Assembly (NCBI GenBank): GCA_005882415.1
Contig: VBAE01000221.1
Location: 9,508-24,450 of the forward strand
Reading direction: 5' to 3'
DNA from: Alphaproteobacteria bacterium
GTDB lineage: Bacteria; Pseudomonadota; Alphaproteobacteria; Sphingomonadales; Sphingomonadaceae
DNA: 14,943 bases
The notes beneath the pieces are model-generated. The model was not told the origin of the DNA, made no database searches, and saw only the letters and a program-made list of their open reading frames with translations. Every line of letters begins with the position of its first letter. The stretch's first letter is position 1. The position numbers and the translations under genes are program-made. This document shows, piece after piece, positions 13,978-14,943 of this stretch.

Positions 13978-14943
13978 GTGCTTCAACGTCTGACCATCGC
14001 GACCCTGGCCGCGGCGGCTCTGCTCGGCGGCTGTGCAGCGGCGCCGCTCGGACCCGCGGCGAGCCTCGCCGAAGCCGGCATCAAGGCGACCGGCTCGTTC
14101 AGCCAGGAGGTGACCGGGGTCGCCTCCCAGCTCGGCAGCGTCGAGGTCGGCGAGGCGTTCACCGCCACCTGGGAGCAATGTTCGAACAGCGCTTTGACCT
14201 GCAAGGAGATCGTCGAGCCGGCCGAGCTCGCCTCGGACAGGCGGGCGCTGGCCCGGGTCGTCGCGCTTCGGGCCAAGGCTCTGGACGCGCTCGGCGCCGC
14301 TTATGGAGCGCTCCAGACCGAGGCCGCCTATAATCAGTCGGCCGACCTCTCCGGCGCCGCCGGGGACGCGATCAAGGCCGCCGACAGCTTCGCCGCCGCC
14401 GCCGCCGGGCTGCGCAAAGGCGGCAATGTGCCCGCGATCCCCGCCCAGGCGGCGAGCCTCGCCGATTTCGGCTTCAGCCTGCTCGGCGACCAATTGCAGC
14501 GAAAGCGCATCCTCGCCGCAAGCCGCGACATCGCCCGCGCGACCCTCCAGGTCCGCAACGGCATGATCGACGAGTCCGCCGCCTTCGGCCGGCTCACCCG
14601 CTACCTCGTCGGCAAGCGCACCGAAGTCCGGATGACGCTGATGAAGGCGGGCCTCGTCTCCCGGGACGAGGTGATGCAGCAGGTCGCGGACCAGATGAAC
14701 GTCAAGCTGGTCGACGGCTTCGGCGGCATCGTCTCCTCCTCGCCGGCCGACCAGATGGCGCTCCAGGCGTCGATGCGCGCGCTTGCCCAGCAGGAGGTGC
14801 TTGCCACCCAGGAGCGCTACCAGGCCGGAATCGCCGCGCTCGGCGCCCTGCTCAAGAGCCATGCCGAGCTGGAGAAGGGCAAGCCGCTGTCGATCGGGAG
14901 CATCGACCGCTTCCTCACCCAGCTCGACGCCACCCTTCAGCCC
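13978..14943 (+). CDS. Lipoprotein of unknown function (3' end outside window)
   Basis: The frame is open from GTG 13978 to the window end (322 codons, no stop). GGGGGGA eight bases upstream is the ribosome site. An ATG at 13970 reads only seven codons before a stop and is not used. The signal peptide ends in the lipobox LLGGC (Cys19). The mature part is Ala-rich and mostly helical, with two close Cys (in QCSNSALTCKE, near residues 64-71) that could form a disulfide, and long stretches of charged and Ala/Gln residues consistent with a helical bundle (for example around 175-220 and 255-300). I recognise no family. It follows the two-component pair on the same strand after 75 bases, so co-regulation is possible but not shown. 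Confidence 0.8.
   Translation, partial: MLQRLTIATLAAAALLGGCAAAPLGPAASLAEAGIKATGSFSQEVTGVASQLGSVEVGEAFTATWEQCSNSALTCKEIVEPAELASDRRALARVVALRAKALDALGAAYGALQTEAAYNQSADLSGAAGDAIKAADSFAAAAAGLRKGGNVPAIPAQAASLADFGFSLLGDQLQRKRILAASRDIARATLQVRNGMIDESAAFGRLTRYLVGKRTEVRMTLMKAGLVSRDEVMQQVADQMNVKLVDGFGGIVSSSPADQMALQASMRALAQQEVLATQERYQAGIAALGALLKSHAELEKGKPLSIGSIDRFLTQLDATLQP

Overview
This is a GC-rich, densely packed bacterial chromosome segment. Outer-membrane TonB-receptor biology, RcnB-like and FAS1 envelope proteins, frequent GTG/TTG starts and overall protein style suggest an alphaproteobacterium, most likely a sphingomonad. That placement is an impression from protein features; there is no rRNA in the window to confirm it. 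No tRNA, rRNA, CRISPR array, insertion sequence or integrase is visible.

Region 1 (1-3424, + strand) is the distal part of a compact histidine operon: a HisC-HisB fusion (cut by the window start), then hisH, hisA, hisF and hisIE, each overlapping the next by 4, 4, 14 and 25 bases. The proteins and order resemble the enterobacterial hisGDCBHAFIE type, not the split arrangement usual in alphaproteobacteria. HisB here carries the C-terminal end of the aminotransferase HisC at its N-terminus, where E. coli HisB carries a phosphatase. The missing histidinol-phosphatase is probably supplied by an IMPase-type hisN that converges on hisIE with overlapping stop codons.

Region 2 (3421-7564, - strand) holds hisN, a TonB-dependent receptor that overlaps hisN by ATGA, and upstream of them an RhlE-type DEAD-box helicase. 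An intrinsic-terminator-like hairpin after the helicase gene contains the start codon of the receptor gene in its loop.

Region 3 (7565-9663): a 348-base intergenic segment carries a candidate sigma-54 promoter and two tandem dyads in the enhancer position. These precede a secreted or lipid-anchored protein built from 29-residue repeats. A flavodoxin-like oxidoreductase gene converges on it.

Region 4 (9664-14943, + strand) encodes envelope proteins and their possible regulators: a Gly/His-rich secreted protein with three RcnB-like repeats, a FAS1-domain lipoprotein, an OmpR/CreB-type response regulator with its overlapping membrane histidine kinase, and a lipoprotein of unknown function running off the end. 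A TTCAC-N6-TTCAC direct repeat, the form of the E. coli CreB 'cre tag', lies before the RcnB-like gene. A TGCAC-N6-TGCAC variant lies before the response regulator. Together they suggest a small CreBC-like envelope regulon.
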